Source: Papillibacter cinnamivorans DSM 12816 (lineage in GTDB: Bacteria > Bacillota > Clostridia > Oscillospirales > Oscillospiraceae). From it: a stretch of 64,000 nt of DNA. Under the pieces are notes generated by a model, which made no database searches, was not told where the DNA came from, and saw nothing but the letters and a program-made list of their open reading frames with translations. The position numbers and the translations under genes were made by a program. The DNA is taken from contig NZ_FWXW01000001.1 of the NCBI RefSeq assembly GCF_900176335.1, positions 527,464-591,463 on the forward strand, read 5' to 3'. Of the stretch, positions 51,874-60,220 are shown piece after piece (the first letter of the stretch is position 1; each line of letters starts with the position of its first letter).

Positions 51874-54800
51874 ATGAAAAACAAATTGAGAAAGGCACTC
51901 TCCGGCATTCTAGCATGTATATTTGCATGTATGCTCATCCCCATGAGCGCTGCCGCGCTGCCCGCAGGCCTTGAATACGATGATGATGGCAAGCTGGTTA
52001 CCGGCGATACGACCATCCGCGCAGCGGACAGCCTTTCCGACGGCGAGGTGTACACCTATACCACGGTAACGGGCAATCCCCTGCCCTCAACCGATTTCAC
52101 AGTGGGTCTCTCCGCCATCGGCCAAAAATATCGGGTGACCACGACCACCACTGTCCCAACGGTTACCGTCCTCGTCGTCGACGTTTCCGGCAGTATGGAT
52201 TGGGACATTGAGAATCACAATGGCGATCTATATGACGAAAAATCGAGGATGGATTCCCTGAAAGAGGCCGCCGCTACCTTTGTCGATACCGTAGTCCCCG
52301 GTACCGGCGGCACAAACTATGTCGCCGTCGTCACCTACTCCACCTATGCCTATAAAACCTTGGAATTTACCAACAGCAACTCCACTTTAAAAAGCACGAT
52401 CAACGGCTTGAATGCCGACGGAGGAACCAACACCCACGGCGGACTAATCGCGGCCTATAAAATGATCAATAACCCCACCAGCTATGGTCTCACCGCCGCT
52501 CAGGTCCAGAATGCGGCCTATTCCGTCGTATTCATGAGCGACGGCGAACCGACATACTACTACTATCTTTCCGGGTCTCCCAGCCTCAGCATCAACTCCT
52601 CTACGGTGTACGGAAACCTGGGTTTCAACTCTTCGGCGCGTTTGTCCACAGGAACTTACACCTCTTACTCCCTTAATGTCGCCGGCCCCGGCAGCAGTTC
52701 AAACAGCGATACGCTGAATAACGCCCAGTCTGCGGCCAATATCATAAAAACAACTGGAGTGAAGCCCACCGTATACAGCGTATACATCAAAAACGAAAGC
52801 TATACCTCCGCCCGCTCCACCATGGAAGCCATCGCGACCTCCGTTGATACGACGTACACTCCCGAAAATTCCACTTCGCTTACCGCGGCCTTTGCGAAAA
52901 TCGCGACTTCCATCCGGGATACGGCGTATACTCCCATAGAGGAAGTGGATCTGTCAAGCCCCGTTTCCTTCGTGACCATGTCTTACCAGATGGGAGCCGG
53001 TTATATTCTTCCGGATTCCACCATGACCGTGAGCCTGGGCGGCAATTCCTATACGATGACGCAGCACGGAACGAGTTATACTTATGATGTATCCTCCTCC
53101 GATGCCAACTATAATGCCAAGCTTGCCAAACTGGTACTTACAGTGGAGGACGGCATCATCACCTGGCAGATCCCGGCCTCTGTATTGCCGTGCAATTCGC
53201 CGGAACCTGTCGGTACTGAAACCCAAACCTTTGCCACCCCGATAACGCTATATTTTACCATACGCTTTAATGAAAGCGCAGCCGGGCTGGCCGCCGGTAC
53301 CTATCCCACCAGCAGCTCCATAACGGCCAGCTTCTATCCCACCACCGCAAATCCTTTCTACTATACCGCCGGCACGACAGGAACCGCCCAATCTCTTGCG
53401 GTGAACAGTACGAGCACGCATAATGTAACCACCTACTACACGGCTGCTTATCCCTATCCCGGTAGTAGCAGCTACAGTAATAGTAATACACCCACTCTTA
53501 CCGGTTTTGGTACCGGAGAATCCGCAAGTTCCATAACATATATATCCAATCCCTCCAATATACAGGTAACTGCGTACAATGATAAAAACAATGCCTCCAA
53601 CGATACCATGTCTCTAACCTATAATAACAGTTCGGTTTCCTTCGGCACCGGGTCCATATCGTTTAAAACGGCCACCGCCAGTTTCAGCACAACGAACAAG
53701 GCGGACGCCAACGCCTATACGGTAACCAAATTCACCGACGACGGTACGCACTATTTTTCAGACGCGGAAGTTTCCGCTGTGAGCGGCAATAATATTACCA
53801 TTACATATGGTAAAACAGGTGACGGACCCAGAAGCGTTACATTTACCGGTGTTTCTTTTACGACTACTACCGCATATGAAACCAGTACCATTACGGCGAA
53901 ATTTAAGGGATATTATGGCAGCGATTATTGGCTTGACTCAATGTCTTTAGTAGAACTTAATGGGGTTTCCGTTTCGCCAGAACAAACAGTCAGTTCCAGC
54001 AATTACGATCTGGATAATTATTCAAACGGATACGACTATTTTGATATTGATTTACAGGTCGGCGGAAAATGGTATTCATTTAACGATGTACAACTCTATT
54101 ATCGTAACACTACTTCTACATCAGATCTCGTTACCGGCACTAACCAGACAGCAACCGGAACCGCTTATGTGGCAACCGACAAAACACAAAGTTACTACGT
54201 TGCTACCACCTCTACCAGTAGTACCGTCACGGAAAATATCGAAAACTACCGCTTCCTCTACGACAATGCTGTCACCCCCTCTTATCTGACCGTGCAGGTC
54301 AAGTCCGGCGGAGCGTGGACCAACGAAGGCTCCTATACGGCGGGCACCAGCACCTCTATCGTTCCCAACAGCCAGGGTGGCTACACAGTGAGAACGATCA
54401 GCGGCAGTACGGTGACAACCACAGCCTATACCGTCAGCGATAACACGCTCTATAAGCAGGTCTCCACCTCCGGCGGGCGCAACGGCGTAAGCCTGACGAC
54501 GGGGATCGTCACCCATACTCTCAGTGTGAACGGCGCCATGGTTCTGCATGAATCTTTATCCGCCGAGGAGTGCATTCCCTCCGCCACCCTGAAATCCCCG
54601 ACGGGAACGAATCTCGCCACCGCTAACTCATCGGGAGTGGCGGACCTGGTGCTGAGGCTGACGGTATCCGGCGAAGCGGTCGGAATTTCAAATGTGGCGG
54701 TCACTCTGGGCTACTCCGCCTCCACAGCTCCCGATACCTTCACCTATACGCTGACCGCCGCAAAAAATTCTGCGGGGACCTCCATCCTGGAGGGCGGAAA

Positions 54801-55023
54801 TCTTCCCGCAACTCTGGCCACCGGCACCTATTATCTGACCTACAGAACGACCGCTTCCTATTCGGATCCCCAGTCTAAACCCGAATTCTATACCGTCGGT
54901 CTGCAAAGCGTTTCCTTTACCCTTCCTTCCGGAACGGCCCGGGAACTGATCGCTGCGACGGATACCACTCCGGATGCCGACCAGCAGGTCAAAGTGGTGC
55001 TGATCACCGCGGCCGGGCATTAA
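51874..55023 (+). CDS. Large secreted VWA-domain protein, candidate pilus tip adhesin
   Basis: A 1049-residue secreted protein. A signal peptide (about 1-30, cleavage near AAALPAG) is followed by a von Willebrand A domain (about 90-330) with the metal-binding motif DVSGSMD, the Thr in GGTNTHGG and SDGEP. The remaining 700 residues are Thr/Ser-rich beta domains. There is no LPXTG, SLH domain or prepilin leader, so it is not wall-anchored by known means; it sits last but one in the pilus locus. PilC/PilY1 tip adhesins of other pili also carry VWA-like domains, so a tip adhesin is a reasonable inference. The stretch at about 53400-54280 is AT-richer than the rest. The start at 51874 follows AGAGGT. 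Confidence 0.8.
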   Translation: MKNKLRKALSGILACIFACMLIPMSAAALPAGLEYDDDGKLVTGDTTIRAADSLSDGEVYTYTTVTGNPLPSTDFTVGLSAIGQKYRVTTTTTVPTVTVLVVDVSGSMDWDIENHNGDLYDEKSRMDSLKEAAATFVDTVVPGTGGTNYVAVVTYSTYAYKTLEFTNSNSTLKSTINGLNADGGTNTHGGLIAAYKMINNPTSYGLTAAQVQNAAYSVVFMSDGEPTYYYYLSGSPSLSINSSTVYGNLGFNSSARLSTGTYTSYSLNVAGPGSSSNSDTLNNAQSAANIIKTTGVKPTVYSVYIKNESYTSARSTMEAIATSVDTTYTPENSTSLTAAFAKIATSIRDTAYTPIEEVDLSSPVSFVTMSYQMGAGYILPDSTMTVSLGGNSYTMTQHGTSYTYDVSSSDANYNAKLAKLVLTVEDGIITWQIPASVLPCNSPEPVGTETQTFATPITLYFTIRFNESAAGLAAGTYPTSSSITASFYPTTANPFYYTAGTTGTAQSLAVNSTSTHNVTTYYTAAYPYPGSSSYSNSNTPTLTGFGTGESASSITYISNPSNIQVTAYNDKNNASNDTMSLTYNNSSVSFGTGSISFKTATASFSTTNKADANAYTVTKFTDDGTHYFSDAEVSAVSGNNITITYGKTGDGPRSVTFTGVSFTTTTAYETSTITAKFKGYYGSDYWLDSMSLVELNGVSVSPEQTVSSSNYDLDNYSNGYDYFDIDLQVGGKWYSFNDVQLYYRNTTSTSDLVTGTNQTATGTAYVATDKTQSYYVATTSTSSTVTENIENYRFLYDNAVTPSYLTVQVKSGGAWTNEGSYTAGTSTSIVPNSQGGYTVRTISGSTVTTTAYTVSDNTLYKQVSTSGGRNGVSLTTGIVTHTLSVNGAMVLHESLSAEECIPSATLKSPTGTNLATANSSGVADLVLRLTVSGEAVGISNVAVTLGYSASTAPDTFTYTLTAAKNSAGTSILEGGNLPATLATGTYYLTYRTTASYSDPQSKPEFYTVGLQSVSFTLPSGTARELIAATDTTPDADQQVKVVLITAAGH

Positions 55024-55052
55024 TCGCGCATCGGTCCCTTCTTGCTTACAAA

Positions 55053-55090
55053 CACACCTGCCGCGAAAGCGGCAGGTGTGTTTCTTTTTC
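55053..55090 (+). terminator. Intrinsic terminator after the VWA gene
   Basis: CACACCTGCCGC/GCGGCAGGTGTG stem, four-base loop, then a T-rich run. A diverged copy of the hairpin lies at 55282-55305, on the other side of repeat copy C. Confidence 0.85.
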
Positions 55091-55281
55091 AGCTGCTGCA
55101 CCCTTTTTGCAGATGGCGAAATCATTTTTCGAATTTCGGACTGCAATTCGTCCACAATCCGCAAATAAAATTCCTGAGTTTTGGGAAATTAGTTTTCCTT
55201 GAGGTATGTTTTTATTCATTTCATCAGAAATGCGGTTTTCCGCGCCCGTGTCGAAAAGCATGGTTTTTCCATGACCTGTGT
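55081..55281 (+). repeat. Dispersed structured element, copy C (diverged)
   Basis: Matches copies A and B in the left half: CCCTTTTTGCAGATGGCGAAA (55101-55121), TTTTTCGAATTTCG (near 55125-55138), TCCACAATCCGCAAA. It ends with a GAAAAGCATGG/CCATG-type hairpin near 55252-55275. It lies between two versions of a CACCTGCCGC hairpin, just as copy B lies between two copies of another. Confidence 0.55.
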
Positions 55282-55357
55282 CACTTGCCGCTTGCGCGGC
55301 AGGTGGCTTTGTTGTATATTAGTTTTATATTTCGCCGTGGAAGCGAGGTGAGACCCT

Positions 55358-56122
55358 TTGCCCTGTTCGTACTGGACCGTGATGGTGCCCATCTTCGGGC
55401 TCTTCGTGGGAAGCTTTGCAAACGTCCTGATCTGCCGTATCCCCAAAGGAGAGGAGTGGGTCCGCACGCCCTCCCACTGCATGACCTGCGGGCACCGCCT
55501 GGCTTGGTTTGAACTGATTCCTGTCGTTTCCTGGCTCCTTCAGGGCGGGAAGTGCCGCGCCTGTAAGAGTCCTGTTTCCCTCCGGTATCCCGCCATCGAA
55601 CTGATAAACGCCCTGCTTTGGCTGATCTGCGTGTTGGTCTTCGGCGTTTCCGCTTTTCTTCCCGTTTCCCTTGCCGCGTCCACCTGTCTTTTGGTCCTCT
55701 CCGTCATCGATTGGGAAACCCGCGAGATCCCGGATGGAATTCAACTATTTCTCCTTGCGGTGGGACTTGTCTGGAACGGATACGCCCTCTGGGCCGGGCT
55801 TGACATCTGGCTGTCAAACCTCATCGGTTTTTTTGCCGTTTCGGTTCCCCTGCTGATCATCGCCGTCGCTACGAAGGGCGGAATGGGCGGCGGGGATATC
55901 AAGCTCACCGCCGTATGCGGTCTGATCCTGGGCTGGCAGCGCAGTCTTTTGTCTTTGGCCCTGGCCGCCATATTGGGAACGATCGTCATGCTGCCCCGCC
56001 ATATTGCGGAAAAGCGCGACCGAAACAGCGAAATTCCCTTCGGTCCCTTCCTTGCATCAGGGATATTTCTATCCATGTGTTTCGGTGAGGTTTTTCTCAA
56101 GTGGTATCTTTCTTTCTTTTAA
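55358..56122 (+). CDS. pilD: Prepilin peptidase / N-methyltransferase PilD
   Basis: A 254-residue membrane aspartyl protease that cleaves prepilin leaders. The N-terminal methylase domain has CMTCGH and CRACKS, the two zinc CxxC pairs. The catalytic aspartates are in DWETREIPD and GGGDIKLTA. Eight or so hydrophobic helices. It starts with TTG at 55358 after GAGGTG and completes the pilus locus. Its stop overlaps the end of the converging recombinase gene. Confidence 0.92.
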   Translation: MPCSYWTVMVPIFGLFVGSFANVLICRIPKGEEWVRTPSHCMTCGHRLAWFELIPVVSWLLQGGKCRACKSPVSLRYPAIELINALLWLICVLVFGVSAFLPVSLAASTCLLVLSVIDWETREIPDGIQLFLLAVGLVWNGYALWAGLDIWLSNLIGFFAVSVPLLIIAVATKGGMGGGDIKLTAVCGLILGWQRSLLSLALAAILGTIVMLPRHIAEKRDRNSEIPFGPFLASGIFLSMCFGEVFLKWYLSFF

Positions 56123-57813
56123 TCTAAGCAAGCCTCAGCTTCAATCTCCTTCGCCTCGGTATCGGGAAGTTTGGCTCCGATGAAATACAAATGACATCTC
56201 TCCCCGTCCCAGACCGCTCTCCGGACCAGTGTCCTGAGGGCGTTTTTTTGCTCCTCAATCTCCGCGCGGCTTAAAATCGTTTCCGGCAGTAGAAGCGCCT
56301 CAAGCGACGCTTCCAGCTCCGCTGGGGAAAAAATCCTGTTCCCTTCCTCTTTTTCCAGACAGCCGATGGCCTGCTCAAGGGCCTGGTTTTCCTCGTGCAG
56401 ACGCCCGATCGCCTCCGTGAGATACCCTTTCGCCGGTGTTTCTCCCGCCCTGCCCAGCACCGACACCAGCGACTGGATTTCCCGCCTGTTGGATTTCAGG
56501 TTCCGGCGCAGCAATGCCTGCCTGGTCTCCGCTTCGGCGTCGCTCAGTCTTTCCCTGCAGGCGTCCAGGCTCTCCGACAGGGTTTTTGGCTCCGCCGGGA
56601 CATAAAACAGGGTTCGGAGCACCTCCGCATCCAGCCGGTCTCCCGGGGGATTTTTTATTTTGCAGATCTCTCCCCTGCTCTTTTCCTTCATGGTGCACAG
56701 ATAATGAAAACCCCCGCCAGTGTTTTTTCCCTTGCCGTCCGTCTTGGGACGAAGGCAGCTGCCGCAGAGGCCGCAGTAAAGAAGCCCGGACAGGACGGCC
56801 CTGTGGTTTTTGGGCCTCCGGTAAGCCTTTTCCTGCCCTCTTCCCAGCATTTCCTGTACGGAAATCCATTCTTCCCCGGATACGATCCCCCGGTGCCCCC
56901 CCGCCGCGATGATCCATTCCTTCATGTCCCGGGCGCGGTTGGCCTTTCCCGGCCTCTGGAGAGTTTTATTATACGCCATGACGCCGCGCTTTCCGTCAAA
57001 ATCCTTCGGTTCCCCGCATACTTCGGCGCCCTGTCCCGAGAAAAATTCCCGCGACGCGTTGTCCGCAATCATATACACCGGGTTTTCCAGAATCTTTCGG
57101 ATGGTAAACCGGGTATAACGCTTCCCGTTTTTTGTCCGGACCCCGTCCCCAAGCAGCCGCGTCTCCACCCGGGTCAGGGAACCGGTCCTCCGGTACTCTT
57201 CAAATATCAGGCGGACCCGCTCCGCCTCCTCGGGAACGGTTCTGAGCCGGCAGCTCTTTTTCTTTCCGCCTCCCGAGGATACCCGCTCCTCAGTTTCCGA
57301 CGCGTATCCCGTAGGCGTGACGCCCCCCAGCCACCGTCCGCTCTTTGCAAGCTCCAGCATGTTGTCCCGGATTCGCTCGGCGATGGTCTCCCGCTCCAGC
57401 TGGGAAAAAACAGAGGCGATGTACATCATTGCCCTGCCCAGAGGAGACTGCGTGTCAAACTGCTCCCGGATGGACACAAAGGCGACCCCCAGCCGGTTGA
57501 GCTCCTCGATAAGCCTTGCAAAATCTCCGATATTGCGGCTGATCCGATCCAGCCGATAACACACGATCACGGAAAACCTGCCTTTTTCGGCGTCCTGCAT
57601 CATAATCCGAAACCGGGGCCGGTTGATATTTCCTCCGGAAAACCCCTCGTCCTCATAAAGGGAAATCGCCTCTTCCCCCGCCCCGGGATACTGGGAAAAA
57701 ATATACTCCCGGCAAAGCTCCGCCTGGTTTTCGATGCTCTCCCCCCTCCCGGTGATCCGGGACTTCCGGGAATAAATCGCAAAGCGGAGATCCCGCTCCT
57801 CCCTGTTTCTCAT
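56119..57813 (-). CDS. Large serine recombinase of the SpoIVCA (sigK-element excisionase) type
   Basis: A 564-residue site-specific recombinase. The catalytic domain opens FAIYSRKSRITGRGESIENQ with the active Ser in YSRKS, the pattern of clostridial SpoIVCA proteins, and includes YRLDRISRN and QFDTQSPLGRAMMYI. A Recombinase domain (about 160-275) and a zinc ribbon domain (CGLCGSCLRP, with a later Cys pair) precede a coiled coil (about 430-500). No phage genes are adjacent. Together with the sigma-K fragment 19 kb away on the same strand this suggests excision of DNA from sigK during sporulation. It starts at 57813 behind AGGAGG. The partner integration site was not found. Confidence 0.88.
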   Translation of the reverse strand: MRNREERDLRFAIYSRKSRITGRGESIENQAELCREYIFSQYPGAGEEAISLYEDEGFSGGNINRPRFRIMMQDAEKGRFSVIVCYRLDRISRNIGDFARLIEELNRLGVAFVSIREQFDTQSPLGRAMMYIASVFSQLERETIAERIRDNMLELAKSGRWLGGVTPTGYASETEERVSSGGGKKKSCRLRTVPEEAERVRLIFEEYRRTGSLTRVETRLLGDGVRTKNGKRYTRFTIRKILENPVYMIADNASREFFSGQGAEVCGEPKDFDGKRGVMAYNKTLQRPGKANRARDMKEWIIAAGGHRGIVSGEEWISVQEMLGRGQEKAYRRPKNHRAVLSGLLYCGLCGSCLRPKTDGKGKNTGGGFHYLCTMKEKSRGEICKIKNPPGDRLDAEVLRTLFYVPAEPKTLSESLDACRERLSDAEAETRQALLRRNLKSNRREIQSLVSVLGRAGETPAKGYLTEAIGRLHEENQALEQAIGCLEKEEGNRIFSPAELEASLEALLLPETILSRAEIEEQKNALRTLVRRAVWDGERCHLYFIGAKLPDTEAKEIEAEACLD

Positions 57814-57960
57814 CCTGCTTCCTCCTCGCGCATCTGTTCCCTACAGCATAATCTGGGAAAAAAACAGTATGACAGGAATTTGATTCTTATATGGATTTCG
57901 GCATTCCGTCGGCACTGCGGGCATATAGTGTACCGTCGCGAAGCGGGAGGGGATACGAAA

Positions 57961-58167
57961 ATGCAAATCGTCGTGCATCGCCCCGAAAAGCCGGAGGAAA
58001 TGCGGGAGCTTCAAGCCCGGGCCGCTGCGGTATATGCCCGTCTGGTTTTCCTGTACCTGGAGCGCCTTCCCTGCCCCTTGGAACAAAAGCTTCTTCTCCT
58101 GGATCGCCTGGAGTACGCGCTGAAGGAAAAAAAGCAAAATCAGACGGAACCGGCAGACGAAGATTGA
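57961..58167 (+). CDS. Small helical protein of unknown function
   Basis: A 68-residue protein, MQIVVHRPEKPEEM followed by an amphipathic helix (ELQARAAAVYARLVFLYLER) and a second helix ending LEYALKEKKQNQ. GGAGGGG precedes the ATG with proper spacing, and a strong hairpin containing its stop follows. It is divergent from the recombinase, 147 bp apart. Size and place would suit a recombination-directionality or regulatory factor, but I do not recognise the family. Confidence 0.6.
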   Translation: MQIVVHRPEKPEEMRELQARAAAVYARLVFLYLERLPCPLEQKLLLLDRLEYALKEKKQNQTEPADED

Positions 58168-58183
58168 TCGTCTGCCGGTTCCG
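58145..58183. terminator. Bidirectional terminator between small protein and TrpB-like gene
   Basis: A 16-bp perfect stem (CGGAACCGGCAGACGA and its complement) with a seven-base loop holding the stop codon of the small protein. Confidence 0.8.
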
Positions 58184-58203
58184 CATTCAGCGTGTATTTT
58201 CGT

Positions 58204-59583
58204 TTATTCCTGGATCCCCGGGATTTTCGGCAGCGAGTCGAAGCCGATCTGCAGCTCCGCGTCCGAGGGGATGTGGTCGCTCATGGTCTTCTCCAGGTAA
58301 GAGCTGTATGCCATCATGTCGAAGTAACCCGTGCCCGTTAGGCCGAAGAGGATGGTCTTGGCTTCTCCGCTTTCCTTGCATTTAAGCGCTTCCTGAATGG
58401 CCGTGTAGATGGCGTGAGCGGACTCCGGCGCCGGCAGGATGGTTTCCACCCGGGCAAACCGCACCGCCTGCTCGAAGACACGGGTTTGCTCCGCGCTGAC
58501 AGCTTCCATATATCCGTCGTGATACAGTTTGGAGAGAATCGGGCTCATCCCGTGATACCGGAGGCCTCCCGCGTGGTTCGGAGAGGGGATGAAGCCGCTC
58601 CCCAGGGTGTACATCTTTGCCATGGGCGTTATCTTTCCCGTGTCGCAGAAGTCGTAGGCGTATTTTCCCCGGGTGAGGCTGGGGCAGGAGGCCGGTTCCA
58701 CCGCGACGATCCTGGGATTGCCCTTCCCCGTCAGTTTATCCTGGATATAGGGAGCCATAAGGCCGCCCAGGTTGGAGCCTCCGCCCGCGCAGCCGATCAC
58801 CACATCCGGATACTCGCCCAGCTGGTCCATGGCGGCTTTGGTCTCCAGGCCGATGATGGACTGGTGCAGCAGCACCTGGTTGAGGACCGAGCCCAGCACA
58901 TACCGATACCCCTCGGTGGTAACTGCCCGTTCCACCGCTTCCGAGATGGCGCAGCCCAGACTTCCTCCCGTATTGGGGTTTTCGGAGAGGATTTTCCTGC
59001 CCACGGCGGTGGTGTCGCTGGGGCTGGCGATCACGTTGGCCCCAAAGGTCTCCATTACGGCTTTGCGGAAGGGCTTTTGCTGGTAGGATACCTTCACCAT
59101 GAACACCGTCAGGGGAAGGCCGAAGTAGGAACAGGCCTCCGCCAGGGCGGTCCCCCACTGTCCGGCGCCCGTCTCCGTGGTAAGCCCTTTAAGCCCCTGC
59201 TCCTTGGCGTAATATGCCTGAGCCACCGCAGAATTAAGCTTATGGCTGCCCGAAGTGTTGTTTCCCTCGAACTTGTAATAGATCTTTGCGGGGGTCCCCA
59301 GCTCCCGCTCCAGGTTGTATGCACGGATCAGGGGAGAGGGCCGGTAAACTTTATAGATGTCCAGAATCTCCTCCGGAATGTCCACGTACCGGGTTGCGGC
59401 GTCCATCTCCTGATGGGCCAGCTTTTCACAGAACACCGGATAGAGATCTTCCTCCGCCGCCGGTTTCATGGTGGCGGGATTGATGAGGGGGTCGGGCTGC
59501 TCCTTCATGTCCGCCCGGATATTGTACCACTGCCGGGGGATCTGCTCTTCGGTCAAATACAGTCTGTGCGGAATCTTGCTCAT
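58204..59583 (-). CDS. TrpB-like PLP enzyme (TrpB2-type tryptophan synthase beta subunit)
   Basis: A 459-residue PLP-dependent enzyme. The PLP lysine is in NNTSGSHKLNSA (about 108-119), and GCAGGGSNLGG is the phosphate-binding loop. The longer length and N-terminal extension (MSKIPHRLYLTEEQIPRQWYNI) mark the TrpB2 class, which joins indole with serine independent of TrpA. It is preceded by a Trp-type T-box, so the cell treats it as a tryptophan supply gene, likely to salvage indole. No trpA is nearby. Confidence 0.92.
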   Translation of the reverse strand: MSKIPHRLYLTEEQIPRQWYNIRADMKEQPDPLINPATMKPAAEEDLYPVFCEKLAHQEMDAATRYVDIPEEILDIYKVYRPSPLIRAYNLERELGTPAKIYYKFEGNNTSGSHKLNSAVAQAYYAKEQGLKGLTTETGAGQWGTALAEACSYFGLPLTVFMVKVSYQQKPFRKAVMETFGANVIASPSDTTAVGRKILSENPNTGGSLGCAISEAVERAVTTEGYRYVLGSVLNQVLLHQSIIGLETKAAMDQLGEYPDVVIGCAGGGSNLGGLMAPYIQDKLTGKGNPRIVAVEPASCPSLTRGKYAYDFCDTGKITPMAKMYTLGSGFIPSPNHAGGLRYHGMSPILSKLYHDGYMEAVSAEQTRVFEQAVRFARVETILPAPESAHAIYTAIQEALKCKESGEAKTILFGLTGTGYFDMMAYSSYLEKTMSDHIPSDAELQIGFDSLPKIPGIQE

Positions 59584-59647
59584 AGGTTGGTTCCCCTTTC
59601 TCCCATAAAAATAAAGTATTTAAAGCGGATCCCCGCGGATTGACCCA

Positions 59648-59930
59648 AGACAGCGAAAAAAGCTCCTGTCCAGCATTTTTGCTTGGACAGAAGCCATTGC
59701 TTCTGCGGTACCACCCAGCTTGGAGTATAACTCCCTCTCGCTCTGCGCACCGATATGCGCACTCCCTTGGTAACGGGCGGAGCTCCCGTCAGGCACTACT
59801 CGGTCTTCCCTTTCGTCCTGCCCTCATAAGTCCATTCAATCGGGCCTATCCTGCCGCAGTTTCACCCCCTGCGGCTCTCTGAAAGGCTTTGAACCCAATC
59901 TACTATTCTTATTCAGCGGTTTGTGAATTT
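59648..59930 (-). ncRNA. T-box leader of the TrpB-like gene, Trp-type specifier
   Basis: On the minus strand the T-box sequence AAGCTGGGTGGTACCGC (59705-59721) is followed by the terminator CTGTCCAAGCA/TGCTGGACAG and a T run (59656-59690). Upstream lie AGAGAGCCG and GGTGAAACTGCGGC of stem I. In the specifier loop GAATGGAC (near 59832-59839) the triplet UGG would read tRNA-Trp, in agreement with the gene controlled. Confidence 0.9.
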
Positions 59931-59936
59931 TAACTT

Positions 59937-59966
59937 ATTATATGCGGAGGGGCGGCAGGATGTCAA
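59937..59966 (-). promoter_or_regulatory. Sigma-A promoter of the T-box transcript
   Basis: Minus strand TTGACA (59961-59966), 18-nt spacer, TATAAT (59937-59942), just ahead of the T-box leader. Confidence 0.75.
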
Positions 59967-60156
59967 GTACTCTTTTGTATAATAATGGCGGCCGATTTTA
60001 ATTTCATATCTCTGTTTCGCCCACAAATATCAATAGCTTTGCAAAAATCATACCATATCAAAGAAATATATTCCATATTATTGCAAATATATTTTACAAA
60101 AATGCACCGTTGTTTTTATCTATGTATACGAATTAGAAAATCCTCCCTTTTTCCTA

Positions 60157-60203
60157 TTGACAAGCCATGTTATAAGTATATTATAAATTTATAATATACT
60201 TAT
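60157..60203 (+). promoter_or_regulatory. Cupin promoter with 32-bp perfect palindrome
   Basis: TTGACA (60157-60162) is followed 16-18 nt later by a -10 region inside an AT-only-core perfect palindrome (60172-60203; half-site ATAAGTATATTATAAA). The palindrome also ends at the ribosome-binding region of the cupin gene. A repressor bound here would block transcription. No regulator gene is adjacent. The AT-rich stretch 59967-60156 has no gene. Confidence 0.75.
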
Positions 60204-60220
60204 TGAAAGGGGAATTTACT

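Larger units (their letters stand above)
37472..57813 (-). mobile_element. Candidate sigK-intervening (skin-like) element, left end at 37472, right end not found
   Basis: The left boundary is the AATGA junction in the sigma-K fragment. The recombinase at 56119-57813 is of the SpoIVCA type that excises such elements. The sigma-K N-terminal half, which should mark the right boundary on the minus strand, is not found up to 64000. The interval shown is therefore a minimum. It contains the whole type IV pilus locus. If the N-terminal half lies elsewhere in the genome, this interval is not an element. Confidence 0.4.
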
